A program made the translations under genes and the position numbers. Below, piece by piece: positions 24,807 through 36,503 of a DNA stretch of 64,000 nt (position 1 is the first letter of the stretch; each line of letters opens with the position of its first letter). Source of the DNA: Cardiocondyla obscurior (taxonomy: Eukaryota > Arthropoda > Insecta > Hymenoptera > Formicidae); the NCBI RefSeq assembly GCF_019399895.1, contig NC_091866.1, positions 5,191,501-5,255,500 of the forward strand. Reading direction: 5' to 3'. The notes under the pieces were generated by a model. That model saw nothing but the letters and a program-made list of their open reading frames with translations, did no database searches and was not told the origin of the DNA.

Positions 24807-26292
24807 CTTTGTTCAACAGATTCATTATCGTTTCTTGATTTCTTTTTTTTTTTTTGCACGAGGAAATCGAGCATCTTTCAATCTCAATCGGATGAAAGCT
24901 GGATTTAACTGCGGACGAGTAAATGACAAGTGAGAAACAAGCTCGTCGCGTTCTTCGATCTAATTTAACGACGTTCGGATTAGATGTCTCGAGGGAGATC
25001 GACGATAAGGCAGATAATCTCGCCGCTCATTCCGCGTCGCAAGTTACGCGCGTTCAATAAAGTGGACAAAGAGCCGTGGCGTGACTTCCGTGTTCCAGGT
25101 CAAGACAATATATTTCGTTATTATATTATTACGCGAGTGGTTATAAAAGCCATCATGTATTTATCGCCGGGACATTACTTTTATCGCGGCGCGAGCGAGA
25201 TTCACTACGAGCCGTGTATCTGCTACAGTCAGTCAGAGATTTATCGTAATGACTGCACTCTAAATCCTCGATCGATAGCACGTCCGCGACATATGCCGCC
25301 GTGTCGCATCGATTTTTACAGACGATCTGGCCTGGCATCTGCCGAATCGGCTCAAGAGGAGCAAGCATACAACGATTATTTTTTTAAAAACCATTTAAAA
25401 TTATATACTCGTCTTTAATATCTTATTTTCTTCGATTTTAATACAACAAGACGTTAATATCGCGAACGTTTAATGTCATATTAATTTAAATTTGTCGTAA
25501 TCTTTCTTATACAAATTTGGCTGTTTCTTAAAACTGAACACATGCAATCATAAACTTTTTTTTTCATATAAATGGCTATTTACAGTGTAATGGTGTATGC
25601 GTGATGCCGTGCATCTTGTGCGCGTGCATCATGTGTACGCGGGTGTGCGCGTGTTCGTAAGTGGGTTTGGGTAACTAAAAGCCAAGCGCGTAGGTCGAGT
25701 GAACGAGTGTATCATAGAAAGGGTATTCGAGCGGAAAAACGCAACTAAACACGAGTAATTGGAAGGCGAAGGGAGGTACATTTCGACTCGCACTAGGTCC
25801 GCCGACACTCCTGTTTTGCGCCAGGGACGAATTCGTATTTATTATTTCGCTGAAATATTTTATTTCCGAATATTTTTGTTTCCTGTAATACGAGCTACGA
25901 TATAAAGCGCATAAATTCTTCCTCCGCGCAAGAGAGATCGACAAAATAACTCGCCGTTCAACAAGATTGATTCGTAACTGGCCGTGGGCTTATGCGAAAT
26001 TAATGAAATCGCTGAACGAAAATATAACATATATTTTGCATCTTTAAAAGTTAACCAACATTGACGAATGTACGTTAAGCGCTTAATGCATGAGCACATT
26101 TTATAAAATATTCGGTTAACGCCGCCGGCAATTTTTCTTACGATATATGCTGCCCTGCAGAGCGTTCAAAACTCGAGAAAAACAAGAAAAGAGTTTCGTG
26201 TCAAACTTTTCTCACGTGTTCCAGTTTAACGCGAGAAGTGGCGGTCGTCGTTAATATCACTTTTGATCATTTTTTTTTCCCACCCTTTTTAC

Positions 26293-26313
26293 AAAAAAAA
26301 AAAAAAAAAAAAA
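26293..26313. repeat. Poly-A tract (21 nt)
   Basis: Simple homopolymer preceded by a T-rich stretch. Confidence 0.95.
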
Positions 26314-27439
26314 TCTCCGCGCACACGTACGTTTTCGCAATCCGCCCGATCGATTGCAAATAATATGATCAATTAAGTCGCATGGGAGTCAAGTGACGCG
26401 TGACGTCGTTCCATGCACATTTCTGACAGTCGGATGAAAATTGAATTTTTTTAAATTGCAGATCGTGTTTCGTGTTGTTACCCATATTCGGAGTAATAAA
26501 TCCCACAAAGAGCACCCTTGTTCCTCGAAGAGCCTCCACGCGGGATAATAAAACAGAACGCTTCGAATTACATTGCGGCTGTTTTCAAAACAGAATTTAA
26601 TCTTTCGAACAGTTGTCATTATCAACAAGCATCACAAACCTTTCGTTATACTAGACGGCCGTAAAAAATTCTTCTCCCATCGATCCCTTTTAACCATTAT
26701 TTTATGCTACAAAACTAGCCCACCTTATACGCGGAAGAGACCATTTTTCCCGTTGGCTTCGTAACTAAATTATAAAATTTCGTTTAATTAAAAATGTACA
26801 TCGAAAAACAAAATAATCGCGTGAAAATTAATATTTTAATCGACGAATGTTTACACTATTATATATTTTATACAATTGGGATGTGCAGATTTAATTTAGC
26901 GTGTTAACACGTTAGTTAATTGCAGCTTTAAGTATCAAGAATATGATAAAACATTTCCGGAGGGGGGAGGGGGAGGGGGTTTATTGAAACGTTCAAATTT
27001 ATAGAAAGCAAGCACCTGCAATTATTCTCTTAAGAGAATCGCTGAGCGTGGAAGGACAGGACAATCTGGGTTGTAATCGAATTTGTAAGCGGACTCAACG
27101 CGCGCCCTACGCAGCAATCGAGGGTTGTTATTCGCGGAGCTCTCTGAGAAAGGGAGACGGGGCGAGAAGTGATTTAAGACGGTCTCCTCTTGTCCTCCAA
27201 CCTTCCCTCACCGTTTTCGGGGCTTCCACCCTCGTTCCTCAGCTCGTAGCTTTATCTCATCCCTCGATGCGTGCATGGTCCCCGAAAAGAGGCAGTAGGG
27301 GGTTGCTTCGCGGTTGCTGTTGGCTTTTCGTTGCGGCTTGCGTGGGGGATGTTTCCTTCCCTTGTGAACATATCCGCGCACCCAACCCTACGCCCGACCT
27401 TCGTCTCTCTCGCCTGCAGTCGTCCTCCTCTTTCTCTCG

Positions 27440-27503
27440 TATAAACCGTAGCATATTACTGGCATGGCAGTGCCTTCAGCTCAGTCAGTGTAAACCCTCG
27501 AAG
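27440..27503 (+). promoter_or_regulatory. TATA/initiator promoter with short first exon
   Basis: TATAAA at 27440-27445 is followed by CAGT at 27468 and overlapping TTCAG/TCAGTCAGT initiators at 27476-27489. A splice donor CGAAG|GTATTT begins at 27504. This order (TATA, Inr, very short leader exon, donor) is typical of insect genes for secreted peptides or cuticle proteins. No downstream coding exon was identified, so the gene, if any, is unknown. Confidence 0.3.
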
Positions 27504-28017
27504 GTATTTGCTGATTCAAATTAATCACAACCGAGCTAGCCCGCCTCTTTACGCCTGGTCTCTGCCTCACGAGCATCAACAAACTCGTCTACGAGAGCAA
27601 ACATCCTTAATCCCTCGTTGCCGCGTACCCGTTCGCCGTTCTGTCAGTCCAAAAAACTTTCTTCAATCCGACCGAAATTGTATAAAATTAATTTTGCTAT
27701 TTCTAAAATAAAATTTTTCAACTATTCAAGCGTTTGCGTTCTCCGTTACGAAAATGTCTCATTTTTACGCTGTCGCAAAAAAATTTAATTATTTGCCTCG
27801 CAACGCTTCCAGATTGAGTTTAAGAACCGGCCAAACCGCAGTCATTTATTACTGTAAATTTCGGGCAAAAGTCAGAACTTTCAGGTTTATAAGTTCAAAA
27901 CTTACGTCGGCGGCACGGGTCGCGGTGCGATCGTAAACGTTGTCGTCGGCCACTATTAAGAATCGATTGAACAAAGACGTGTCGGAATTCGACGGAATCG
28001 TTTTCTTCCCGACTCAC

Positions 28018-28560
28018 TTAAACGAGGGAACGGAAGGACGTCGTTCGGGAAATAGGAACACGGGAAGAACGCGAAAAGAGGAAGACGTAAAGAAAAAAAA
28101 AAAAAAAACGTTTTTCATCTCCATGACACGGCGGCTTGCTGGATTTTCGTCGCGCTGCGCGGCACCCGTTTCGTGCGGCTGGGAAAGTAGAGAAAGACAA
28201 AAAGCGGAAGGCAGAGGGTCGGCGGCGCGAAGGGAGGCGGCCGAGTCCGACGAGAGTGCTCTTTAGAATTAGAGCGGAGCGCAAGCCATCGCGCCTCTCC
28301 TTTCCCGGTTGCATTCTCTCTCCACCTCGACGGGCTTCCTCCCGCGCCCGCTCCGCGCCTCTGCCCGATGAATCCGCGAGGCATCTCATCACGCAACATT
28401 ACCCACCCGGGCTCCGCGACTCCCGACTTCCCTCTTCCGCGCCTCCCCAGCCCCCGTCATCCCTCTGCATCACGACGCTCGCCTACCCCGTCGCACACCC
28501 CGTCCAAGCCATCCCGCGGCTCTGCGTCGGCAGCCCTTGCATCCCGGCCACGCAACATTA
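28018..28560 (-). other. Possible minus-strand 5' UTR first exon
   Basis: A GC-rich island, purine-rich on the minus strand, ends in a strong donor (TTTAA|GTGAGTCGG, intron from 28017). Minus-strand frames are Arg/Ser-rich shadows ending at the TAA next to the donor, so any coding start would be in a later exon. The right boundary is set by composition only. Confidence 0.25.
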
Positions 28561-28641
28561 AGCCCACTCCTCCGTATTTCCCGTCGGAGTCTACGGACTT
28601 TCTCTAAGACGACCACTTCTTTTTTATTTCTTATAGAACGT

Positions 28642-28672
28642 AAAAAAAAAAATAAAATAAAATAAAATAAAA
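28642..28672. repeat. AAAAT pentanucleotide microsatellite
   Basis: Poly-A passing into about five AAAAT units. Confidence 0.9.
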
Positions 28673-29957
28673 CGTTAGGTGTGTGGCAAACAAGAAAATC
28701 GTCACAACTTCGAACGCCAACAAATTTTCGTGTATAATTGCTCTTGTCTATACGTATGACGACGCACGCGCACGTAATTCCGCGACGAATATTAAATGAA
28801 ATAATAACGAAGGTAATATATGACATCTGTATCACGTATAAGTATTTCGTGATTTTCATTTCCCGTTTCATCGCCGGATACCGTCATGGGCAAAAGGCAG
28901 AGAACGTAGAGAAGTAAAGCGCGGATGAGGAGTTGGAGGAAAGGTCCCCTCGGAAGGGTGCCGCCAGGGATGAGAGGAGAGAGAAGAGAGCAGCGCGAGG
29001 AACGCGGAGGGTGGGAAAGAGGTCTCGTCTCCCTGTCTCTATTGATCCTCCGAGGAGGAGCCGCGCGCACCTCGTCTTCTATCCCTCCTCGGTCGCAATC
29101 TCTCTCCATCGCGAGGCAGCGAGAGCGGCGGAGGGAGAAGAGAGAAAAGAATCAGAATGAGAGATAGGCAGAAAAAGAACCGTCATATACCGGTTGGTTG
29201 ATATCATTCCGTAAAATGCGGTAACAAAACGTCGGCTCTTCGTATCGAGCTCTATAGCCGGTGCTTAAAAATCTGGACTCTCGGCTTTCTTACTCAATAA
29301 ATCTAATTACGCACGACTAAGTAATCTCGCGCCTGAATTTCTTCCTCTTTCTTTTATCGCGGTGGCACCGCACAAAATGCACCGCTCTCGAGAAGAGTCT
29401 AAAGATGGAAACAACGTCGGTATGAATTCATGTGTCGATTGCTCGAGGTTTTCGTGTTTTTGAAAAGTTTTTACCGGAAACCACGAGTGGACTACGCTCG
29501 TATGACGAGATCACGTTTTAACGCGGCGCGCGGAATATTAAAAAAGAACGGAGCGGACCGGCAAAGCGAGACTCGCTCTCGTGAGAAATATCCTATCTGA
29601 CAAAAGTGTTGAAATTAATAACAATTTGTTTTAAATATAATATTCACTTATATCACCAATCTATAACTGTAAAAAAATAATCTTTATACAACGAGAGCTA
29701 TAAAAAATATGTAAAGTTATTCCCTTTTTTTTTTCTTTTTTTTTTTTCATTAAAATTGAAATTTTCGCGACTATTGTTTCTACAAATTTAATGAATTTTT
29801 TTTACAATGCACCGTTATCAGTCATTGTCTTTTCCCTCTCTCTTGCTTCTTTTCGCCTCCCTATTCTCTTCACGCATAACTCGACCCATCGTTATCTCTG
29901 CGAGGGGACCCCGCCATTGGTCGATCTTCCCACCCGCGGCAATGCCTCCCTCGCTCA

Positions 29958-30236
29958 TCAGAGCCATCCTCCTGCGTTCACACGGATCCCTATGCCGCTT
30001 TGACTCTTCGAGATAGTTGGTGTTAGTGCGTAGAGACCATTCCGCAACCGGGATTGGATCGAGGGGAGCATCCTCCATTCCTGGTTGGTCCAGCCGTAGA
30101 AGCATCTCTGCTCATCTCCGGAGTTTGCGCGCGCTGCCGCAATAATTTCGTTGTCCGTACACCACAGCCTAACGTTATCCAAAATGGAGGTTCTTCTTCC
30201 CTTTGAGAGACCCACAGGGTTCTCCATTGTTTCCAT
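29958..30236 (-). CDS. Uncharacterised small ORF (92 codons)
   Basis: An ATG-started minus-strand frame (METMENPVGLSK...) with balanced composition, an Asn/Asp/Glu-containing middle and several Trp, less low-complexity than other frames in the window. No family, signal peptide or membrane segment is recognised. It overlaps a second minus-strand frame (29818-30105). It could be a real small protein, an exon, or chance. Confidence 0.15.
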   Translation of the reverse strand: METMENPVGLSKGRRTSILDNVRLWCTDNEIIAAARANSGDEQRCFYGWTNQEWRMLPSIQSRLRNGLYALTPTISKSQSGIGIRVNAGGWL

Positions 30237-30540
30237 TACAATCCGTTAGATTAATTGACGAACCGAGAGACGTTAATTAATAAATGATAAATACGCGATA
30301 TTCTGTATGCCCACGAGGACGTTCTAACATACGATATGCACTGAAAATAATGTTTTAATTTTTCTAAAATTCTTTTTGCGAATTGCGAGTCTCGAACTCG
30401 GCAAAACTTATCCGGCGAATGAAATCGAGTCTCCTTTAACGTCGTCGGCACCGAGCTCGTCTCCCAGAATAGCAGAAACTGTTAGTCATACATCCTGTCG
30501 TACATCGCGCTATAACTGGGCGCCGTGACGGTCTAACGCC

Positions 30541-31068
30541 ATTATGGCAGACAGGCTAAGAGCGAGGCGGCGAAGATATCGGGTACGAGAAGGAGAGCGA
30601 TATCAAGCGGAGAGCCGACGAGGAAGAGGGTAAAAGAGAACCGGAGAATTCTGCATCGGCAGAGTGGTCGTTGCAGCGGCAGTAACACGGTGCTGCATCT
30701 ATTCATACACACCGCCGGCTTCACCGACGTCAACGGCATTGGCAGCGCAGCTTGCGCGTGTATCCAACGCGGAACATTGACGAGAGAGAAGAGGAGAAGA
30801 AGGAGGAGAGACAAAGCGAGAACGAAAGCGATAGAGAGAGGAGAGAGAATAGGAGACAGGCTTGGCAACAGTGGCCATTTCTCGGTTCTCCTCTCTTCTC
30901 TCGTTCGAGCGAGTTCCTTCTCTGCGAAGGAATTCAAACCTGGGGCGAAGGAGGAGAGAACGAAGCTGGTGGAAGAGATACGGTGATATCTACGACTGCG
31001 ACTGAGCGAGATGGTATGATAATTGAAATAGGAGACGGAGGAGAGAGGATCACAGAGGGACGCTGGCG
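30541..31068 (+). other. Possible plus-strand 5' UTR first exon (GA-rich island)
   Basis: A strongly GA-rich plus-strand island follows a CTATAACTG TATA-like element at about 30510 and ends in GCTGGCG|GTGAGCACG (donor at 31069). Its composition matches the other candidate leaders here. The 230-codon antisense frame across it is a low-complexity shadow. No coding start is assigned. Confidence 0.25.
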
Positions 31069-32580
31069 GTGAGCACGGGGTGGAGAGTCTGATGAGGAAC
31101 AGAGGTAGCGGAATCCCTTCAGGAGGCAGAGGAGGAGCAGGAGATGGAGGAGGAGGACGTGGAGGCAGAGAGAGGTGGTTACCATGGCTACCAGAAACCG
31201 CAGTCGCCGCCACCGACGATGCGAGAGGTGTCACTGACTCCTGGCAAAGCTACCGCGTACCAATACGTACCACCCGCGTGAGCACACACGTAACATACAT
31301 ACATATGTGCATTGCACATGTAAAACGGGCACGTCCGTGCGCACGCACACCCGCACGCAGCCACGGGCAGGTATGTGTGAGGGCGGTGGGCCGCGTTACT
31401 ACAAACACCCGTATTGCGAGACACTGCCTGGGAAGTACCTTTCCGGTCTATCGCTGCCGCTAAGCCGACACTTCGCTCGTGACGAATTTCGTCTTTTACC
31501 CGCTGCTGTTTGATCTCAGGTTCAACATTCAAGTCCGAGTCGTTAAAGACGAGGCGGGCAACGCGATTAAGAACAGCAGACGTCGCACAAATATTCTCGA
31601 CGCTTGCAGCGGCGAATTAAAAGAACACGAGCTAAAAAAAAATTGAGATTGTTTTCTGTATCATTATACGCGATGTCTACTGACTTTTTGCAGACGGACG
31701 AGATTTTGAATTTAATGTATTTAAAGTCGAAATATATTTGAACTTTATTATATTCAAATTTATGATTCTATTTTATTATATTTAATTATTTTTTATTTAA
31801 AAAAATATTTTTTTTACCGAAATTACACGTATTTTCTCTATTAGTTTTTCGTAAGAACGTCATCATTAAAAATCATAATTTTGACAGAGAAAAAGAGAGA
31901 GAACGGAGTCATCAGATATTGCGATTCGCCAAGAATACGCGCGACTTGCTGTGGGTGGTACCACTCAAAGTGATATTTCTGAGAATTAATGAAAGAGACA
32001 CGTGAAAGAGGCACGAGCGAACGACCACCCACATTTTTCAACAGATACGCTTCGATAAAAAATTCGATAAAAAATGCTTCGTTAAAAAAAAAATTAATCT
32101 TCAATTAAGAACCCTTGACTAATTAAGATACGTGACGTAAAAGTGCTTTTTTCTGAAAATTAAACTGTTCACGTACGTCCACTTGCGAAGCTTACATTAA
32201 TGCATTTTTTTTTATTAGATACGATTTATATAATTTATCGAGCAAGTCGCATTAGTGACATCAGCGTCTTCTCTTTAGGGAGGTCAACGTGACTTAAAAA
32301 GACCACGACAAACGCAAACGCGGTAGGAAACAAAAGATTCGTCTCTGAACTCGTAGTCACTCGTTCCACTCCTTTCTCGCTCTCCTTCTCCACGTTTACT
32401 CTCCTTTCTTTTTTTTTTTTCCTCCATCTTTCTCTCGCGCTCTCTCTTCCTCTGAGGGACGAAATTAAATTAAGGCTTCCGAAAATAAACCCGAGGACAT
32501 TCAATTGTTTCTTGCGAGGGCTGAAACGATACGCGGCGACGACGACGGCGGCCAAGCGGCGGTGTCGAACATCATAAAAG

Positions 32581-32775
32581 ATGAGAAACGATCTTGGTAA
32601 AATAGCCGACTTGGCGATGCCTCGAATGAACACGATTGTGCTCGACCTAATGGCTATCGCGGAGCACCGGACGCTGTCGTTCGGCGCCAAGAGTCCGGGT
32701 GCTCCGTTAAGAAAGAAAGAGAGAAAGAGAGATCGAGAAGAAAGGACCACAGGTCCAGTGGGAGAGACTGGACAG
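32581..32775 (+). CDS. Uncharacterised ORF/exon candidate (65 codons to a donor)
   Basis: ATG with A at -3 (AAAGATGA) opens a frame with a helical N-terminal part (MRNDLGKIADLAMPRMN...) and a Lys/Arg/Glu-rich part. It meets a donor-like GGACAG|GTGAAC at 32776 in phase 0; unspliced, the frame continues to 32922. No family is recognised. A 171-codon antisense frame covers the same DNA, so at most one of them is meaningful. Confidence 0.2.
32661..32705. repeat. Imperfect inverted repeat (12-bp arms, 20-nt loop)
   Basis: GGAGCACCGGAC at 32661-32672 pairs with GTCCGGGTGCTCC at 32693-32705, with one bulged G. It lies inside the ORF candidate at 32581. Stem-loops of this size occur by chance at about this window size. 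Confidence 0.5.
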
Positions 32776-33280
32776 GTGAACCCTTCAACCGAATCTCCTC
32801 CAGGTGCAAAATTTCTTTTTAAAGACGGTTGCGTACCATTTTCTATTTTTTTTTTAGAAGCATTTTTTTTTTCGCTATCGTCGCTAATTAGTAGTTTATT
32901 AAATATATTTTATACATTTTAGCAAAAGAAAGTTCCATCGTTTTTATTAAAATAAGCCGAGTAAAGTGCAAAAATAATCAGCAATTTATATTAAATAAAT
33001 GTTACTTGAGATAAAAGCATGTTTAATTTAAAGACAGCTTCTGCGGAAAACATCAATGGTATTTCCACCCTGAGTTACATTTATTCATTCATTCTTGCAT
33101 TACGTTTGTGACGCGAAATGGTGTTATTGTGCGCGTACGACGGAGGAGGGAACTTATGTAATCTCGTCGACGGGAAAAGGCAGCCGGGAAACGAAAAAGG
33201 GGATGGCGCTTACGCCACTGCGGCGATGCTCTTTCCACGTCTTCGTCGCTTATCGCGTGTACAGTCCGATTCACCTCGCG

Positions 33281-33294
33281 GTCTCCATGGAAAC
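33281..33294. promoter_or_regulatory. RFX X-box
   Basis: GTCTCCATGGAAAC matches the RYYNYYWWRRNRAC consensus at every position. X-boxes bind RFX factors and mark promoters of ciliary and sensory-neuron genes in insects. The site lies in a GC-rich block followed by C-rich DNA. No ciliary coding exon was found nearby. Confidence 0.45.
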
Positions 33295-34752
33295 CCGCGG
33301 AAAAACCTATCGATTCTCTCTTTGGACTCCTCTGAAAGAGAACTCTTTCAAGAATCCCTTGGTCCCCCCTTCCCCCCTCCCTCTACCGCTCCTCTCTTAT
33401 CCTCGTCGAATCTTTCTCGTCTTCGCCCAGGAGAAGCTTTTTCCTCTCCCGCAGGCTCGCTTGATTCCGCGCGCGTCTTTCGCTGGCAATCGAGAGCGGG
33501 AAGAAACGAGAAGAAAAAGGAGAAGTGAAGGAAGACCGGAGAAGTGGTGCGCGGCGGCGCCGTTAAAAGAGGTTTATTTCGCTAATAAGACTGGACCTGT
33601 GCCGTGCTTATTGAAACAATAAAGAATCACCCTTGCAGGTGGAGCGAGGAAACCCCCAAGATGGCGTTCCTTCCTGGTCACGCCAAGTGGATATGCCAAG
33701 AATACGTGCACTGAGTGCAGAGTGTCGGCTGATCAACTCCCGATGGATTTATCGCCGTGATATTGTGGTCCTCCCTTACCTTTCTCCCCCTTTTATCGAT
33801 ACTCACCGTCGCCGTTTCCCACAATCTGCCTTCACAATCCCCGATCGACGTCCCCTCGTTACGAGCAAACGTTTAAAGGTTAATATTTAAAATTGCATCG
33901 TCATTAAATTTCGTTTCGAGAAAATTGTGCGCGTGTAAAAAGTTAAACTATAAATTAACGGAGATTTTCTTTTTCTTTATATATTAATTTTTAATTACGT
34001 TGTTTATTCATGCAGACTATATCTCCGGCGCGACCGGTATAATCTTTTGCAGAAAATTAACGATTACGAGCAATGTACGATCTGCGGATTCGTATTAATC
34101 TGCGCTATTTGAGTGCCCTACAGAAAGACATTTATTGGTTATCGGTTACTTTCATTTCTCCTTCGTGACGACGATAATTCTATTTCTATGTCTATTGCTC
34201 TATTATAAATTTTTCTTTAGATTCCTACATTGTTTAATATGCAATTTAATATCACGGAATGACAAATATTGCGTAAAAAAAAAAATTATAATAACATAAA
34301 ATAATATGAGAATCTTGTTTACGATCGGAATAAATAATTGCAAGATCTATGAAATTTAAAACCGAATGTTTCTCTGCGAAATTTCATCTTTCACAAAATT
34401 ATAAATCCAGCTCGTTGTTTTCCACGACTCCACGCAATTATTCGCGTTGCGAGACTCTTTGTTTACTCTTTGGAGCAACTGAGCTTTCACACGAACGAAT
34501 TATACATCGGGATACCGCGCGAGATATGCTCGGAGGATGGTGTGTCTGGTTGAGAATCGATAGAGCTCCTGCCGAGACTACCCCGCGAGACACGAATTCC
34601 CGGATTCTATGTCGCCACCCCTAAAAACCCCATCTACTGAGCGCACCCCCCTCGATCCACCCCTTCGGTGCTTCTCGAGGCACCGTATTACCTCTGGACG
34701 AGAGGACTCCGTGCACGGAAAGAGAGGACGACCGGAGGGACAGAGCGGAGGG

Positions 34753-35271
34753 TATAAAGACTCGGCCGAGTTAAAGCGAGACAGGCGGGGAAACGAGGGC
34801 GAGGGAAGACGGTAGGGTGGCGGCGGGGGGACGAGAGGAGAGAAGGAAAGGGCTGGAGAGCGACGCGAGGGCCGAGCACAATGGACCGCCTCGGAGATTC
34901 GGAAATGTCGAGACCCACGACCCTGAATGGGAGACGGATGAGGACCTTGCCCCAGCTGGATCGCAGGACAATGCATCCTGGAAGACGAATGTTAACGCAC
35001 GCGATAACGTGGTTTAATGCAGGAATGGATGGTTTCTCGGGGTCCCTGTCAGCATCCGCGGCTCCTATCGTCGCGACTGTCGTTAAACTACCATTCATTA
35101 AGGATAGCCGGACCGGAAAGTTTTCACGGCGATGTCCCGGGCGCGGAAGTAATTCTATTAACGGCGAGGAAAAGTTCCGCGGCCAATGAATGTAAATCAA
35201 GGGTGTATCAGGTGTAACGGAAGAGCCTTGGGCATTTCGACGTTCGTAAATTCTCGAATTAGGCTGCCTCG
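34753..35271 (+). promoter_or_regulatory. TATA promoter and candidate first exon
   Basis: TATAAAG at 34753-34759, then a GA-rich leader from about 34783, an ATG ORF (34881-35189), and a donor CTCGC|GTAAGTTTT at 35272. The order is what a real plus-strand transcript would show. The donor lies after the ORF stop, so the intron would fall in the 3' UTR or the ORF would be a uORF. Confidence 0.3.
34881..35189 (+). CDS. Uncharacterised 102-aa ORF downstream of a TATA box
   Basis: ATG in a favourable context (A at -3, G at +4), first ATG about 100 bases below the expected start site. The product begins MDRLGDSEMSRP, is basic, and has no recognisable domain, signal peptide or membrane segment. The antisense strand also carries an open frame of 170 codons over the same stretch, which weakens the coding argument. 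If real it may be lineage-specific. Confidence 0.25.
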   Translation: MDRLGDSEMSRPTTLNGRRMRTLPQLDRRTMHPGRRMLTHAITWFNAGMDGFSGSLSASAAPIVATVVKLPFIKDSRTGKFSRRCPGRGSNSINGEEKFRGQ

Positions 35272-35402
35272 CGTAAGTTTTAAAGTTTATAAATATGATA
35301 ATCTAAAATTCAGCTCCGAATAACGATAGGAGACTGTCGATAATCGCTCAATAGTTTTCGTGCCGTAGGTGGAGTGGTTGAAAATTAGACTTCATGCAGA
35401 GG

Positions 35403-35571
35403 CACGTGATGGGCAATTTGTCGTAAAGGGTGCCGCCCTTATTTGAATTCTTATTTTACCGTCACGGCCGGGCGTACCGCGGGCGATCGTTATTTGGTAA
35501 TGTGTTTGAAGAAGTGTCATCGTTTCTTACAAAAGCTGATGAGCCCTCACGTGCTGCCCGCGCGGCACGTG
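35403..35571. promoter_or_regulatory. Three CACGTG E-boxes
   Basis: Perfect CACGTG at 35403-35408, 35548-35553 and 35566-35571; the last two are 18 bp apart and arranged around GC-rich DNA. Such sites bind bHLH factors (Clock/Cycle, Myc/Max, USF types). An open frame of 61 codons over 35430-35615 looks protein-like at its C-terminus but lacks an ATG start. Confidence 0.3.
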
Positions 35572-36481
35572 TAGCACTCCAATATCAACTTGCCAAACTC
35601 ATTTACGACTTGTAATTGCGTGTAATGATAGCGTATGTCGTATTATCAACCAATGTCGTCTCTAAATTTATGTACCGTACAGTAAATAACCGACGTACAA
35701 TTATTACAAACACGATTACTAAATTAGCGGTTTTAATCTGAAATTACGTTGGCTAATTTAATTCTCTCTTTTACATAATATAAAAAAAAAAAGTTTGCGC
35801 CAATTGTTTATCGTTTCAAATGTTAAAAATTAGATAAGCCGAATCAACGAAGTCGTAACAATCATTATCTTGAAGAGCGCGCGTACTTATGCGTACATTA
35901 AGAGTTCATAAAATTACAATTACCTGTACGAATGTGCCCGGTCGAAACGATCGTGTTATCCACTTAAATACGCCGGCCACGTACAAAATAATTTCCCCGT
36001 TACTTTTACACTCTGTCGTGGCCGAAGGTACTTGGGCTTAAGACGTAACTTATATCTGATAGGCTTTAAGTCTTCCGAAATTACCTTCGGTCTCTATCGA
36101 CCCCCTTAAATTCACGATTCACGATTCGAGGCGCCTCTTAGCAATCTCGGGCGCGGGCATACGCCGCGATATTATAGGGCGAAAACGGTAAATGGCTCTA
36201 ATAATGCGAAATCTCGGTGGCCATAAATACGAGCAGGCGATATCGGGGCCGGTGATCTCGGTGGCATGTCCAGCAGTTGCGTTGCCGTGTCTCACGGCGT
36301 TGATACCGGAGCGTGCCCTACACGATATCCGCGTGAGTGCCGCGGGTACTCACGGCAAGTACGTGCGCCGCTTATCACACCGCTTGCGAGCGGCCGGTAT
36401 ACGGTCTTCCTGCCTCTCATATAATAATGCAGCGGCACCGACGTGTTCGAGACATTAAGGATTCAATCGAACGATTTCTTT

Positions 36482-36503
36482 AAAAAAAAAAAAAAAAAAA
36501 AAA
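36482..36503. repeat. Poly-A tract (22 nt)
   Basis: Simple homopolymer followed by A-rich DNA. Confidence 0.95.

Larger units (their letters stand above)
22300..27000. other. Gene-free interval
   Basis: Mostly AT-rich, with a GC-rich island at 23110-23880 whose overlapping frames on both strands (198 and 158 codons) look like composition effects. A GATA-site cluster is at 24750-24806 and a poly-A run at 26293-26313. No splice-bounded exon was seen. Confidence 0.4.

Noticed and set aside
30542..31234. Longest frame in the window (230 codons, minus strand)
   Set aside because: Pro/Ser/Leu-rich, mirrors a GA-rich plus-strand island that lacks stops; no domain, and plus-strand frames overlap it.
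32235..32750. 171-codon minus-strand frame
   Set aside because: A frame of this length is expected by chance a few times in the window; the N-terminal part is antisense to another candidate and the rest is Lys/Arg-rich from a purine tract.
33095..33622. 175-codon plus frame
   Set aside because: Runs through C-rich and GA-rich simple sequence; no family resemblance.
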